Positions 33,367-42,264 of a stretch of DNA of 42,570 bases are shown here, piece by piece; the stretch's first letter is position 1, and each line of letters opens with the position of its first letter. Under the pieces are notes generated by a model, which saw only the letters and a program-made list of their open reading frames with translations, was not told where the DNA came from and did no database searches. This DNA comes from Chryseobacterium sp. S0630 (GTDB taxonomy: Bacteria > Bacteroidota > Bacteroidia > Flavobacteriales > Weeksellaceae), in NCBI RefSeq assembly GCF_024158915.1, contig NZ_JAMZGF010000049.1:1-42570 (forward strand), written 5' to 3'. The position numbers and the translations under genes were made by a program.

Positions 33367-33374
33367 CAAAATTA
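33367..33374 (-). promoter_or_regulatory. upp: -7 box (TAATTTTG) of upp
   Basis: TAnnTTTG match 43 bp before the ATG. Confidence 0.45.
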
Positions 33375-33432
33375 CAACTAAAAAACGAATTGAAAGATTG
33401 GGCTTAAGGAGAAAGTCTGCTCTGAAGATATA

Positions 33433-33467
33433 AAAAACTCCGGCAAGCAAAGCTTGCCGGAGTTTTT
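33433..33467 (-). terminator. der: Strong terminator of der
   Basis: A 16-bp perfect stem AAAAACTCCGGCAAGC / GCTTGCCGGAGTTTTT with loop AAA, U-tracts on both strands. Confidence 0.95.
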
Positions 33468-33487
33468 TTGATGAACAATTGTTCTTA

Positions 33488-34798
33488 TTATTTTTGTCTG
33501 AAATAAACTTCAATCGGAACTCCGGTAAACCCGAATTGTTTTCTCAACTGGTTTTCAGTAAATCTCTTATATGGTTCTTTCACATATTGTGGAAGGTTAC
33601 AGAAGAATACAAACTGTGGCGAAGGCGTAGGAAGCTGTACACAATATTTGATTTTAATGTATTTCCCTTTCAATGCCGGTGGTGGTGTCTGTTCGAAGAT
33701 CGGAAGCATTACTTCATTCAGTTTTGAAGTTTTAATTTTCTTCTTACGGTCTTCATAAACCTCCATGGCTACTTCTACAGCTTTTAAGATTCTTTGCTTC
33801 GTTAAAGCTGAAACGAATAGGATTGGAATATCCTGGAACTGACCAATTTTATCTTTGATTGATTTTTCGAAATCACGCATCGTATTGGTCTCCTTATCCT
33901 CAATCAAATCCCACTTATTCACAAGGATTACAATTCCTTTTCTGTTTTTCTGAGCCAATCCGAAGATATTCATATCCTGAGATTCCCATCCCTGTGTAGC
34001 ATCCACCATGATGATCACGACGTCAGAATACTCAATAGAACGGATAGATCTCATTACGGAGTAAAATTCAAGATCTTCGTTTACCTTAGACTTTCTTCTC
34101 ATCCCTGCGGTATCTACCAATACAAACTCGTGTCCGAATTTGTTATATAAAGTCTGGATACTGTCTCTGGTAGTTCCTGCAATATCGGTTACGATATTTC
34201 TTTCAACATCCAATAAAGCGTTTGTCATCGTAGACTTTCCTACGTTTGGACGACCTGCAATCGTGATTTTAGGTAATCCTTCAAATGGATCTTTATATTC
34301 TGTAGTAGGGAAATCTTTAACGATATCATCTAACAAGTCTCCTGTTCCTGAACCTGTAGCAGAAGAAAGCGTGTAATATTTATCAATTCCTAACTGATAG
34401 AATTCTGTTGCTGGAAGTTCTTCCTTTGCAGAATCTACTTTATTGATAACGATATAAATTGGTTTGTTGGATCTTCTAAGAAGTCTGTAGATTTCGTAGT
34501 CTGTGTCAGTAAGTCCTTCTTCTACATTCATCATAAAGATAATAGAAGTGGCTTCATCAACCGCTAATTGTACCTGTTTACGGATTTCCTCTTCGAAGAT
34601 ATCATCTGTACCTACATCATAACCTCCGGTATCAATTACCGTAAAGTCTACTCCGTTCCAGTCTGATTTTCCATAGTGACGGTCTCTGGTAACACCAGCT
34701 GTAGAATCTACAATTGCTTCTCTTCTTTCTAATAAACGATTAAAAAGCGTAGATTTTCCTACGTTGGGACGTCCAACGATTGCGACAATATTTGACAT
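33488..34798 (-). CDS. der: Ribosome assembly GTPase Der (EngA)
   Basis: 436 residues with two G domains in tandem, unique to Der. Domain 1 has GRPNVGKST (8-16), DTGGY and NKVD; domain 2 has GRPNVGKST (about 182-190), DTAGMRRK and NKWD. The C-terminal KH-like domain (about 355-436) ends FGFTGVPIEVYFRQK. It acts in maturation of the 50S subunit in the cytosol. It is a single gene with a -7 box (34881-34888) about 80 bp upstream, giving a fairly long 5' leader, and a strong terminator. Confidence 0.97.
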   Translation of the reverse strand: MSNIVAIVGRPNVGKSTLFNRLLERREAIVDSTAGVTRDRHYGKSDWNGVDFTVIDTGGYDVGTDDIFEEEIRKQVQLAVDEATSIIFMMNVEEGLTDTDYEIYRLLRRSNKPIYIVINKVDSAKEELPATEFYQLGIDKYYTLSSATGSGTGDLLDDIVKDFPTTEYKDPFEGLPKITIAGRPNVGKSTMTNALLDVERNIVTDIAGTTRDSIQTLYNKFGHEFVLVDTAGMRRKSKVNEDLEFYSVMRSIRSIEYSDVVIIMVDATQGWESQDMNIFGLAQKNRKGIVILVNKWDLIEDKETNTMRDFEKSIKDKIGQFQDIPILFVSALTKQRILKAVEVAMEVYEDRKKKIKTSKLNEVMLPIFEQTPPPALKGKYIKIKYCVQLPTPSPQFVFFCNLPQYVKEPYKRFTENQLRKQFGFTGVPIEVYFRQK

Positions 34799-35162
34799 AA
34801 AAAATGTTTAATAATCCTTTTACTTTGCTCAAGGATATGTTATTAATGGGTTACTCCAACTTTTGGAGCCCAATTTTTTGCAAAGATAGGGTTTTATTAT
34901 TTAACAGATTAAGGCTGGGAGAAGGAGGCTGGATATTATTATCCATGGGAGAATTCATAATAATCACTCTCATTAAAATTAAACAGATGGTATCTATAAT
35001 TCTCCTATTTTCCAGGAGAAGCAGATTTTTTTTAAATTTTTATTGAAAAATAATTATTTGGATATCAATACATAAAGCGATCCACTCACCTATTATGTTA
35101 ATTAATCTTTAATTTCGATTTTCATATTTAAAATAATTTCTATAATTTCGCGGCATAGAAAC
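34799..35162. other. Gene-free stretch between der and tRNA-Gln
   Basis: 364 bp holding the der leader and promoter, a GC-richer patch (GGCTGGGAGAAGGAGGCTGG at 34913-34932), and an inverted repeat TTCTCCT/AGGAGAA (35000-35020) a few bases before a T8 run. An 80-aa open frame lies here but has no protein character. The region just before the tRNA (TATAATTTCG, 35141-35150) could be its -7 box. Confidence 0.6.
34881..34888 (-). promoter_or_regulatory. der: -7 box (TATCTTTG) of der
   Basis: Exact TAnnTTTG match 82 bp before the der ATG. Confidence 0.5.
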
Positions 35163-35233
35163 AGACCCATGGTGTAGCGGTAACACTACTGATTTTGGTT
35201 CAGTCATCTGGGGTTCGAATCCCTGTGGGTCTA
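35163..35233 (+). tRNA. tRNA-Gln (anticodon TTG)
   Basis: A cloverleaf can be folded. The acceptor arm is AGACCCA/TGGGTCT, the D-arm GTGT/ACAC with loop AGCGGTA, and the anticodon arm ACTGA/TCAGT with loop TTTTGGT, giving anticodon TTG. The T-arm has loop TTCGAAT, and the discriminator is A. CCA is not encoded. A hairpin terminator follows at once. Confidence 0.95.
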
Positions 35234-35262
35234 CAAACCATCCTTTTTTAAGGATGGTTTTT
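35233..35262 (+). repeat. Direct repeat, left copy (possible attL), also the tRNA-Gln terminator
   Basis: Starts with the last base of the tRNA. Stem AAACCATCCTT / AAGGATGGTTT followed by T's acts as terminator. The copy at 42152-42181 matches in 27 of 30 positions. Confidence 0.6.
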
Positions 35263-35316
35263 GTTTTTTGTTCCCTTTTGAAAAATAAAAAAGTAGATAC
35301 TGAATTAGTCATAAAA

Positions 35317-35837
35317 GGGAATCAAGCACAAAAGTTATGAGCTAAGCAAAAAGTTTGGTTAATCTAAAGAGGAAAAATGTTCTATCCTTTACCTCTCTAT
35401 ACTGCATTCTGAAGTTTTTGATTTTAGCATTAAAAGTTTCAGCAGAAGCATTAGTGCTTCTTTTGTCAAAAAAGACTAAGATCTCTCTATAATGATTCAT
35501 TATTATTTTTCTTAAGATAGATTCTCCAGTGGTTTTATCAATCCATCTCCTCCTTTTGATAGGAAGCAGAACCCGTTTTCCCCCCAAAGGAAAATCTTCA
35601 ACAAGAACCGAAGAGTGAAAACCATTAGAATGATACGGACGATGGGTGAATTCTTGGAGAATGATATTCTTGTCCTCAAAATCGATATAAAGCACTCCAT
35701 CAACTCCTTCTGCTTATATGATATCAAAGTACTCTACTAAAAATCCGGAAGTAAGAGTTTTTACTAGCTCGTCAGGAATATACATATTCCCAATTTAAAA
35801 ACTTAACACTACATCCACAACTTTTGAGACTGATCCC
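35317..35837 (-). mobile_element. Internally deleted ISAon1-like insertion sequence remnant
   Basis: Imperfect terminal inverted repeats of about 24 bp: GGGAATCAAGCACAAAAGTT at 35317-35336 and the reverse complement of 35813-35837 (GGGATCAGTCTCAAAAGTTG). Between them lies a fused, stop-interrupted reading frame made of the start of the accessory ORF and the end of the transposase. It is far shorter than a complete element. No target-site duplication was seen. Confidence 0.7.
35342..35785 (-). pseudogene. ISAon1-type transposase pseudogene (ORF1 N-part fused to transposase C-part)
   Basis: Reading from the ATG at 35783-35785 gives MYIPDELVKTLTSGFLVEYF, an ISAon1 ORF1-type start. Codon 24 (35714-35716) is TAA. 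The same frame continues through FEDKN, HSNGFHSSVLVEDFPLGGKR and IKRRRWIDKTTGE (the ORF1 region) and then, without a break, DKRSTNASAETFNAKIKNFR and FFLFRLTKLFA, the C-terminal end of the separate DDE transposase. The central part of the element, with most of the catalytic domain, has been lost by an in-frame deletion. The product cannot be active. The part after the stop is still open for 117 codons. Confidence 0.75.
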
Positions 35838-36265
35838 ATTTATGGTACTCATATACAATATTATTTTGATGAATTGATTATTAATTCACACCGTCTTATT
35901 TCGGTTAAAAATACTTGTTACTGCAACTACCGAATAGCGAGGTCAAAAAACTTTTATAAGGACCAAAAAACAATGAAATTTGCACTCTAATGAATGTAAA
36001 TAATCATTGGAGGCAAAAAAATATACCAAGAAAACAGCTTAGAAAAATGTAGTTAATTTAAAATAAAATTACAAAAAAACATTGCAAAATATAAGTTTTC
36101 TAAGTTGCAACCCTATTAATAATTCACTAATTGACAGCACGATAAAAGAGGGAGGAAATCAATAATTGCTCAAAAGAAATAGAATTCTATTTAACTACAA
36201 TAAGTCTATCAGGAATACACTTTCCCTCAAATCATCAATTTTATAAAAACTAATTTCCAATAATA
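35838..36265. other. Gene-free stretch before the tail-like genes
   Basis: 428 AT-rich bases with no supported reading frame, no recognised TAnnTTTG box and no clear hairpin. It may hold the promoter of the tail-like operon or be decayed DNA. Confidence 0.6.
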
Positions 36266-37006
36266 ATGAAAGTACCATTAAAAACAATATTCAGCTGGTT
36301 TGAAAAGGGTGATATACCCACAGAACAGCAGTTTCAGCAGACCTTTTCTTCATTCCGTCATTTAGATGAAAATATCAAGATGGATGAGATAATGGGTTTA
36401 AATGAAACTTTTCAAAAAACGGTATCCAGCACAACTTTTACAAATCATCTGCAAGATGAAAGCGCACACGATTTAGTGCTCGCAAAACTTAATGCATCCA
36501 ATCTTACTACTAGAAATGTGGAAGAATGGAAAGAAAAATTAAAGATCAAACTATCAGCCACTATAGACGATGGTGAAGAGACCGGAAATGTCTATACAAA
36601 GGAGCAAATCGAGGAAATTGTAAATATACTTCAGGCAAAAGATAATGAAATGCTTGAGCTGACTGCAAAAATCAATGAAATACTAACCTCGAATGATGAT
36701 CACCTTGATAAGCTTCAGAAAATCGTAGACTACATCAAAGAAAACAGGGAGCAGATAGAATTGCTTAAAGGTTCAGGAGCAAATTCTTCCTTTGGAGGAA
36801 TTTTAAGGCCTACTGATAATATTATTGTTAAGCCGGGATCAGCAAAATGGTTTTGGGCAGGGAGTGGAGTTTACGAAAATGCTTCAGGAGTTACGATTGA
36901 AAATTTCGGAATAATTTCCTTTGACGGTTTTGTTTGGTCTGTTCTGGAGGTTAATATGCCTGGAGGTGGAACAGATGGATTTATTGATTTAACACAAGAA
37001 GATTAA
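36266..37006 (+). CDS. Phage tail/baseplate-like protein, first gene of the tail-like cassette
   Basis: 246 residues. The start (MKVPLKTIFSWFEKGDIPTE, then QQFQQTFSSFRHLDENI) is the conserved opening of structural proteins in Bacteroidota prophages, usually encoded next to tail fibres. A long helical, probably trimeric coiled-coil middle follows (about 110-175; EQIEEIVNILQAKDNEMLELTAKI and further heptads). The C-terminal part is beta-rich with GAVYEN-like turns (ILRPTDNIIVKPGSAKWFWAGSGVYENA, about 185-246). There is no signal peptide. Its stop is one base before the ATG of the 1607-aa gene, so the two are translationally linked. The role as phage structural component is inferred from memory of similar prophage proteins. 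Confidence 0.7.
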   Translation: MKVPLKTIFSWFEKGDIPTEQQFQQTFSSFRHLDENIKMDEIMGLNETFQKTVSSTTFTNHLQDESAHDLVLAKLNASNLTTRNVEEWKEKLKIKLSATIDDGEETGNVYTKEQIEEIVNILQAKDNEMLELTAKINEILTSNDDHLDKLQKIVDYIKENREQIELLKGSGANSSFGGILRPTDNIIVKPGSAKWFWAGSGVYENASGVTIENFGIISFDGFVWSVLEVNMPGGGTDGFIDLTQED

Positions 37007-37007
37007 A

Positions 37008-40000
37008 ATGAGATATACAGGAAGAATTTATTTTACAAATTATGAAAGGTCAGATAAAGAAGTTGCAGATAACTTCATTTATCCCGTCATGTTCTTCATT
37101 AAAAATGAAGATGGAAAAATCATTAAACAGATTGCATATTCAGCTTTAGGAGAAAAGTCAGAAAGTGAATACGGAACTGGTGGTGGAACCGGAGGAGGCA
37201 ATGGAATTGTTTTCCGCGCAAAATCTGAAATACCTGCATCGTTCGTAAAATCATTTGGAAGCGAAATTAGAATAGTTTTCTCGTGGTCATCCATCGACAG
37301 CGTTGATGGTAGTGAGACTGGCGGAGGAACTGCAAGTATTTTAAAAGGAAACACGATCCTATTTAATAAAAACATTAAGCAGGGAGCCAATGATATAGAT
37401 ATCACGCCATATATTTTGGCGGGAGATAATACAATAACACTTAGTATCACCGATAGCTATGGAAATAACAGGAAATTAAAATATGATATTCAAACAATAG
37501 CACTTGCTTTAAGTACTACATATGACAAGACCACTATTAATTCGGGACCAATCATTTTTCGGTATATTCCAACCGGGAATGTCGAGAAAACGATTCATTT
37601 CAAATTAAATGGATCAGATCTTCCGCCAGTAGTTACTTCCATAAATAACAAAGAGCTTCTTTATGAAATTCCTGCACAGTCGCACGGAGTTCATATTTTA
37701 GAGGTGTATATGACCACTGATTTGTCAGGAGAGATCATTGAAAGCAATCACTTATTTACAGATATTATCAGTGTTGTTGCCGGTAATTTAACGCCTCTGG
37801 TTTCTTCAGCAAATAATGTTGTTGCTAATCAATATGCTCCAGCTTCGATTGAATATCTGGTGTATTCACCATCATCAAATTATAGCGATGTTGAGATTTT
37901 GGTCGATGGAGTGAAGGTTTCTGAATTACTTGTAAATAGAAGTTTGCAGAAGTTCACCTATACATTTACGGACTCAGGTGCGCACACTGTAACTTTTAAA
38001 TGTGGTAATGTCACGAAAAATACTTCAGTAGTTGTAACTGCTTTCGATATTCAAGTTGAAGCCGAAACGTTAGGCTTGGAATTATTTTTAAGCAGTCGAA
38101 ACAGAAGCAATTCAGAGATTAACAAAAACGAGTGGAAATACAAAAACCTGTCATGTACTCTTACTGATTTCGATTTCAGCACCAATGGGTGGATTCAAGA
38201 TTCAAAGGGTTCTGTGGCACTTAAAGTGAGCGGAAATGCAAGAGTTGAGATTCCTTTTAAAATATTTGATAACGATTTTAAAACAGGTGGTAAAACATTA
38301 GAATTTGAATTTTCAACTTCAGATATAAAAAACAGTGACAGTACTATTTTTTCTTGTAAAAATGGAAATGTTGGATTTGTTGCTACCTCAAATTCGTTTT
38401 CGTTCAGTTCTGAGCAGGACAGTACGTCCATATTTTTTAAAGAAGAGGAAAGGATCCGTGTAAGTGTAGTCGTTACAAAGGTTGCAGATCAAAGATTGGT
38501 ATTTGTATATATCAATGGAATTATATCTTCATTATATCAGTATAATTCATTAGACAGCTTTTTACAACAAGCTCCTCAAAACATTACCATTGGAAGCAGT
38601 GATTGTAATATTAATCTATATAATATTCGGGTTTATAATAATAATCTAAACGCCGATCAAATGTTGTCGAATTTTATTGCTGACATGGATAACCTGGTTG
38701 AAAAAGTCAACATTTACGAGAGAAATAAATTGTACGATGCATTCGGAAATTTGTCCTACGATAAATGTTTACAATCAATTCCATGTTTAACCATTGTTGG
38801 AGATTTGCCAACTTACAAAGGCGATAAAAAAACAATTGTTGGAGAATATGAAAATGCTCAAGATCCTACAAAATCATTTTCTTATGTAAATGCGAGTGTT
38901 GATGTTCAGGGTACATCATCACAATATTATCCCCGAAAAAACTTTAAAATCAAATTTAATGGAGGTTTTAAAAATGGAGAATTAGTTTCTTCCAAGTACA
39001 AGCTTCGTAATAATTCATTAGCGGAAAAGACATTTACTTTTAAAGCTGACTTCATGGAATCTTCAGGTTCTCACAACATTGGTCTGGCGAGGCTTGCACA
39101 AGATTCTTTAAATCAATTGGGTTATTTAGTTCCACCGCAATTAATTGATCCTAACATCCGTACTACGATGGACGGGTTTCCAATGCTTATATTTCACAGA
39201 GCGACCCCAGATTCGGAGCGTATTTTCTTAGGGAAATATAATTTTAACAATGATAAGTCGAATGAAGCAACGACAGGTTTTACAGGTGGTCAGGAATGCT
39301 GGGAATTTTTAAACAATACATCAGATAATACATTATTTATTGCGACAGATTTTCAAAGTGTAGATGGAAATGGTAAGCATTTATGGAAAAATGATTTTGA
39401 GGGAAGATATCCGGAAGATAATGAAGATACTTCGAATCTTGAAGCTTTGCATACATGGATTGTGAGTTGTAAAAATAATCCTGCAAAATTCAAAGCCGAG
39501 GCTCCAGATCATTTCAATATTCAGTTTTTACTGTTTTATTATGTATTCACTGAGTTTTTTGCAATGGTCGATCAGCGCGCTAAAAATCAGATGTTTGCAA
39601 TGTATCCGGATACGCAAGGAAACAACCGTTGGTATCTTATTTTTTATGATAATGATACGGTTTTAGGCCTTAATAACGAAGGCCACAATGTGTATGATTA
39701 CTGGGTGGAAGCTCACGACCAAGTAGGAAGTGGTTTTGTCTGGAATGGGGCACTTTCAGAGCTTTGGAAATTGGTTGAAGTTGCTTTTGATACTGAAATT
39801 ACGGCTTTGTATCAGCAAATGAGAGCTTCAGGAATTTTGACTTATGATAAGTGCAACACTTATTTTAACACATTAGAATCTGACAAATGGGCGGAAAGTA
39901 TTTTTAATGAAGATGCAAAATATAAATATATAGATCCTTTGGTGATAGCCGGGAACGGAAGTTACTTATACACCGCACAAGGCTCAAGGAAATCGCACAG

Positions 40001-41831
40001 GAATTATTGGTTATTAAATAGATTCAGATATATGGATGGAAAGTATGACACCTCTACTTTCTCTTCTGACTATATTACGATGAGACTTTATACACCTTCT
40101 GGAACGCCTGTAGTTCCTCCAAATGCTAATTTTTTATTAACGGCTCTGAAAGACGGATATACGAAAATTAAGTTTGGTTCCTATATCAACCGTGCGAGGC
40201 TTAGAAAAAATGTTGCATCTTTAGTTCAAGCTCCGGCTATTACTTTTAACGACACAGAAACTATTATCTATGGTGCATCTGCTATTAAAGATCTTGGAGA
40301 TTTGTCAGGAAAGTATCTTGGTACTTTAGATGTTTCAAAAGCGACGAATTTGTCAAAATTACGAATAGGGAGTCAAATTTCCGGTTATTCAAATCAAAAT
40401 TTGAGAAACTTGTTTATTGGTAATAATACAATTCTGGAGGAGTTGGATGTAACGAATTGTCCAAATCTAAAACAGTCAATAGATCTTACTGCTTGTACAA
40501 GTATTAAAAGAGTTTCTGCTGCAGGAACAGGAATATCGTCGGTCTTATTGCCAAAAGGTGGTTTGCTTACTTCCTTAATTTTGCCAAGTACAGCAAGTAC
40601 TTTAATATTAGATAATCAAAAATTTATTACCTATTCTAACTTAACTTTTACAGCAAGTTCAATTAAAACACTTGTTATCAAAGATTGCCCTTTAATTAAT
40701 GTTAATGACATTGTTTCAAATCTTAAAAATTTGAGCAGAGTGAGAGTTAATAATCTAAATGGAAGTAGTGCTTCGAGTGAGATGTTTTTCCCAATTATCA
40801 ATGCTAAGGGGATTGATGATTCAGGTAACACAACGCCTCATTCTATAGTTGAAGGAACTTGGAACTTTACTACCATATATCAAGAAGATAAAGATTTCAT
40901 GGAAGCTAATTGGCCAGACTTTAAATTTACATTTTCAAATGTTGCCACTTTCATTCAAATTTCGAGTGCGACCAGGAAAGCTACATTATTAGATGTCTTT
41001 AATACCAACGGTGATGGAGAACTCAGTTTTGCGGAAGCAAGAGCTGTTATCAATATTCCTGCTGACACTTTCAACACATCTGTTAATACCTCGAGAAAGC
41101 TCTCTTACAGTTTTGATGAGTTTAGATTTTTCACGAATGTGGAGACAATTGGAGATAGAGCATTCAATTCATATGAAAATGAATTGGAAAGCATTATTTT
41201 TCCTCCCAATATAAAGAAGATAGGTTCTAATGCATTTTACTTTAAGTATAATGCTGTTGTAGTCGGAAATTTTGATAAGCTAGAGGAACTTGGCGAAATT
41301 CCATTTTATGGAAAATACTTCGATATCAATTTATTTAAGAATGTTAAGATTTATACAACAAATTCATTTCAGTTCATGTATCCGAGAGCGGGGAAATATA
41401 ACCTTCCTTATATCACGAGAATTTTCAAGAATATGCTTACTAATAATGTAAATAATTATACTGTTGAAGAGCTTGTTTCCAATCTTGTTGATTTATCCGG
41501 GTGTACGAGCTTAGAAAGAATGGATTCGTATGGTTTGACTTTAAGGCCTCTTAGGGGAGAGAATGAAGTTACTATTATTCTTCCGGCTTCAATTAACTAC
41601 CTAGAAAACTACTGCATGCCTATGTACCCAGCTGCAGGCCAATTTGGCGTTACAAGAGTAATAATTAAAGTATTGGCAACGACACCTCCTATTTTGGTGG
41701 GAACTAACTTTGTTGCTGATGGGATAATAATAGATACAGTAGAAATTCATGTACCCGCAGCAAGCGTTTCTGCTTATAAAGCGGCAACCAACTGGAGCTA
41801 TTTTGCCGCAAAAATTTATCCGATAACATAA
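37008..41831 (+). CDS. Giant tail-fibre-like protein: Ig-like, LamG-like, CotH-like and BspA leucine-rich repeats
   Basis: 1607 residues, no signal peptide. Order: N-terminal beta domain (1-54; MRYTGRIYFTNYERSDKE) and Gly-rich hinge (55-68); three Ig-like domains (about 70-350); a LamG/concanavalin-like domain (about 393-564); a CotH-kinase-like domain (about 600-1030) with VQGTSSQYYPRKNFKIKF and the metal/ATP-type block FYDNDTVLGLNNEGHN near 877-892; BspA-type repeats (about 1078-1260 and 1348-1520); an EF-hand-like loop NTNGDGELSFAEA (about 1331-1343). The ending VPAASVSAYKAATNWSYFAAKI is typical of BspA domains. The make-up suits a host- or surface-binding fibre with a possible protein-phosphorylating module. 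CotH is known as a spore-coat protein kinase in Bacillus. The lack of a secretion signal and the upstream tail-type gene argue for a virion or injection-system part. Function unproven. Confidence 0.75.
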   Translation: MRYTGRIYFTNYERSDKEVADNFIYPVMFFIKNEDGKIIKQIAYSALGEKSESEYGTGGGTGGGNGIVFRAKSEIPASFVKSFGSEIRIVFSWSSIDSVDGSETGGGTASILKGNTILFNKNIKQGANDIDITPYILAGDNTITLSITDSYGNNRKLKYDIQTIALALSTTYDKTTINSGPIIFRYIPTGNVEKTIHFKLNGSDLPPVVTSINNKELLYEIPAQSHGVHILEVYMTTDLSGEIIESNHLFTDIISVVAGNLTPLVSSANNVVANQYAPASIEYLVYSPSSNYSDVEILVDGVKVSELLVNRSLQKFTYTFTDSGAHTVTFKCGNVTKNTSVVVTAFDIQVEAETLGLELFLSSRNRSNSEINKNEWKYKNLSCTLTDFDFSTNGWIQDSKGSVALKVSGNARVEIPFKIFDNDFKTGGKTLEFEFSTSDIKNSDSTIFSCKNGNVGFVATSNSFSFSSEQDSTSIFFKEEERIRVSVVVTKVADQRLVFVYINGIISSLYQYNSLDSFLQQAPQNITIGSSDCNINLYNIRVYNNNLNADQMLSNFIADMDNLVEKVNIYERNKLYDAFGNLSYDKCLQSIPCLTIVGDLPTYKGDKKTIVGEYENAQDPTKSFSYVNASVDVQGTSSQYYPRKNFKIKFNGGFKNGELVSSKYKLRNNSLAEKTFTFKADFMESSGSHNIGLARLAQDSLNQLGYLVPPQLIDPNIRTTMDGFPMLIFHRATPDSERIFLGKYNFNNDKSNEATTGFTGGQECWEFLNNTSDNTLFIATDFQSVDGNGKHLWKNDFEGRYPEDNEDTSNLEALHTWIVSCKNNPAKFKAEAPDHFNIQFLLFYYVFTEFFAMVDQRAKNQMFAMYPDTQGNNRWYLIFYDNDTVLGLNNEGHNVYDYWVEAHDQVGSGFVWNGALSELWKLVEVAFDTEITALYQQMRASGILTYDKCNTYFNTLESDKWAESIFNEDAKYKYIDPLVIAGNGSYLYTAQGSRKSHRNYWLLNRFRYMDGKYDTSTFSSDYITMRLYTPSGTPVVPPNANFLLTALKDGYTKIKFGSYINRARLRKNVASLVQAPAITFNDTETIIYGASAIKDLGDLSGKYLGTLDVSKATNLSKLRIGSQISGYSNQNLRNLFIGNNTILEELDVTNCPNLKQSIDLTACTSIKRVSAAGTGISSVLLPKGGLLTSLILPSTASTLILDNQKFITYSNLTFTASSIKTLVIKDCPLINVNDIVSNLKNLSRVRVNNLNGSSASSEMFFPIINAKGIDDSGNTTPHSIVEGTWNFTTIYQEDKDFMEANWPDFKFTFSNVATFIQISSATRKATLLDVFNTNGDGELSFAEARAVINIPADTFNTSVNTSRKLSYSFDEFRFFTNVETIGDRAFNSYENELESIIFPPNIKKIGSNAFYFKYNAVVVGNFDKLEELGEIPFYGKYFDINLFKNVKIYTTNSFQFMYPRAGKYNLPYITRIFKNMLTNNVNNYTVEELVSNLVDLSGCTSLERMDSYGLTLRPLRGENEVTIILPASINYLENYCMPMYPAAGQFGVTRVIIKVLATTPPILVGTNFVADGIIIDTVEIHVPAASVSAYKAATNWSYFAAKIYPIT

Positions 41832-41840
41832 TAATAAAAT

Positions 41841-42041
41841 ATGACACAGACAGACAATATAATTAAAGCGGATCCTGGGAAATGCTTTAAAAGAAAAATA
41901 GATGGAGTTGTTTTTGGCGATGAAATCTATTTGGGAACAACTTATTATCTTGATGGATTAAGACTTCAAGAACCAATTCAGGAAAGTCCTGATGATTTTG
42001 AAGAAATTGATATCGAGGTTCGAACAGAAGAAATTAATTAA
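41841..42041 (+). CDS. Small acidic protein, third gene of the tail-like cassette
   Basis: 66 residues, 9 bp after the giant gene and co-directional. It reads MTQTDNIIKADPGKCFKRKI near the start, then DGVVFGDEIYLGTTYYLDGLRL, ending in an acidic tail (DDFEEIDIEVRTEEIN). Very short proteins of this kind, with a lone beta hairpin and acidic tail, commonly close tail-fibre operons in Bacteroidota phages. No signal peptide, no membrane segment. Probably real because of spacing and codon character, but the function is unknown. Confidence 0.6.
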   Translation: MTQTDNIIKADPGKCFKRKIDGVVFGDEIYLGTTYYLDGLRLQEPIQESPDDFEEIDIEVRTEEIN

Positions 42042-42151
42042 AATATGATAAATTCAATTATTTATTTCCCGAACGGAAATTTATAACTAGTCCTGACACT
42101 ATGATAAAGATCTTAGGACAGAAATAAATAATTATAAAATTTACATGTTTA

Positions 42152-42181
42152 ACAAACCATCCTTTTGTAAGGGTGGCTTTT
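42152..42181 (+). repeat. Direct repeat, right copy (possible attR), also terminator of the tail-like operon
   Basis: ACAAACCATCCTTTT is identical to the left copy at 35233-35247; the rest differs at three positions. The sequence forms stem CCATCCTT / AAGGGTGG followed by T7, so it can also end the transcript of the tail-like genes. Confidence 0.6.
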
Positions 42182-42215
42182 TTTATTCTAAAATGAAATA
42201 TGAACGTGATATATA

Positions 42216-42243
42216 AAAAAAGGCAGCCATAAATGCTGCCTTT
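42216..42243 (-). terminator. katG: Terminator of katG
   Basis: Stem AAAGGCAGC / GCTGCCTTT with a 7-nt loop and an A-run that reads as a U-tract on the minus strand, 22 bp after the katG stop. Confidence 0.9.
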
Positions 42244-42264
42244 CTCTATTTTCATTTTTACTTA

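Noticed and set aside
34804..35046. 80-aa plus-strand open frame between der and tRNA-Gln
   Set aside because: It covers the der leader and promoter and low-complexity DNA; composition is not protein-like and no start signal is seen.
35309..35845. Target-site duplication flanking the IS remnant
   Set aside because: The 8 bp on either side of the inverted repeats do not match.
42058..42255. 65-aa minus-strand open frame at the right edge of the presumed inserted region
   Set aside because: It reads through two terminator hairpins and AT-rich DNA; no family character.
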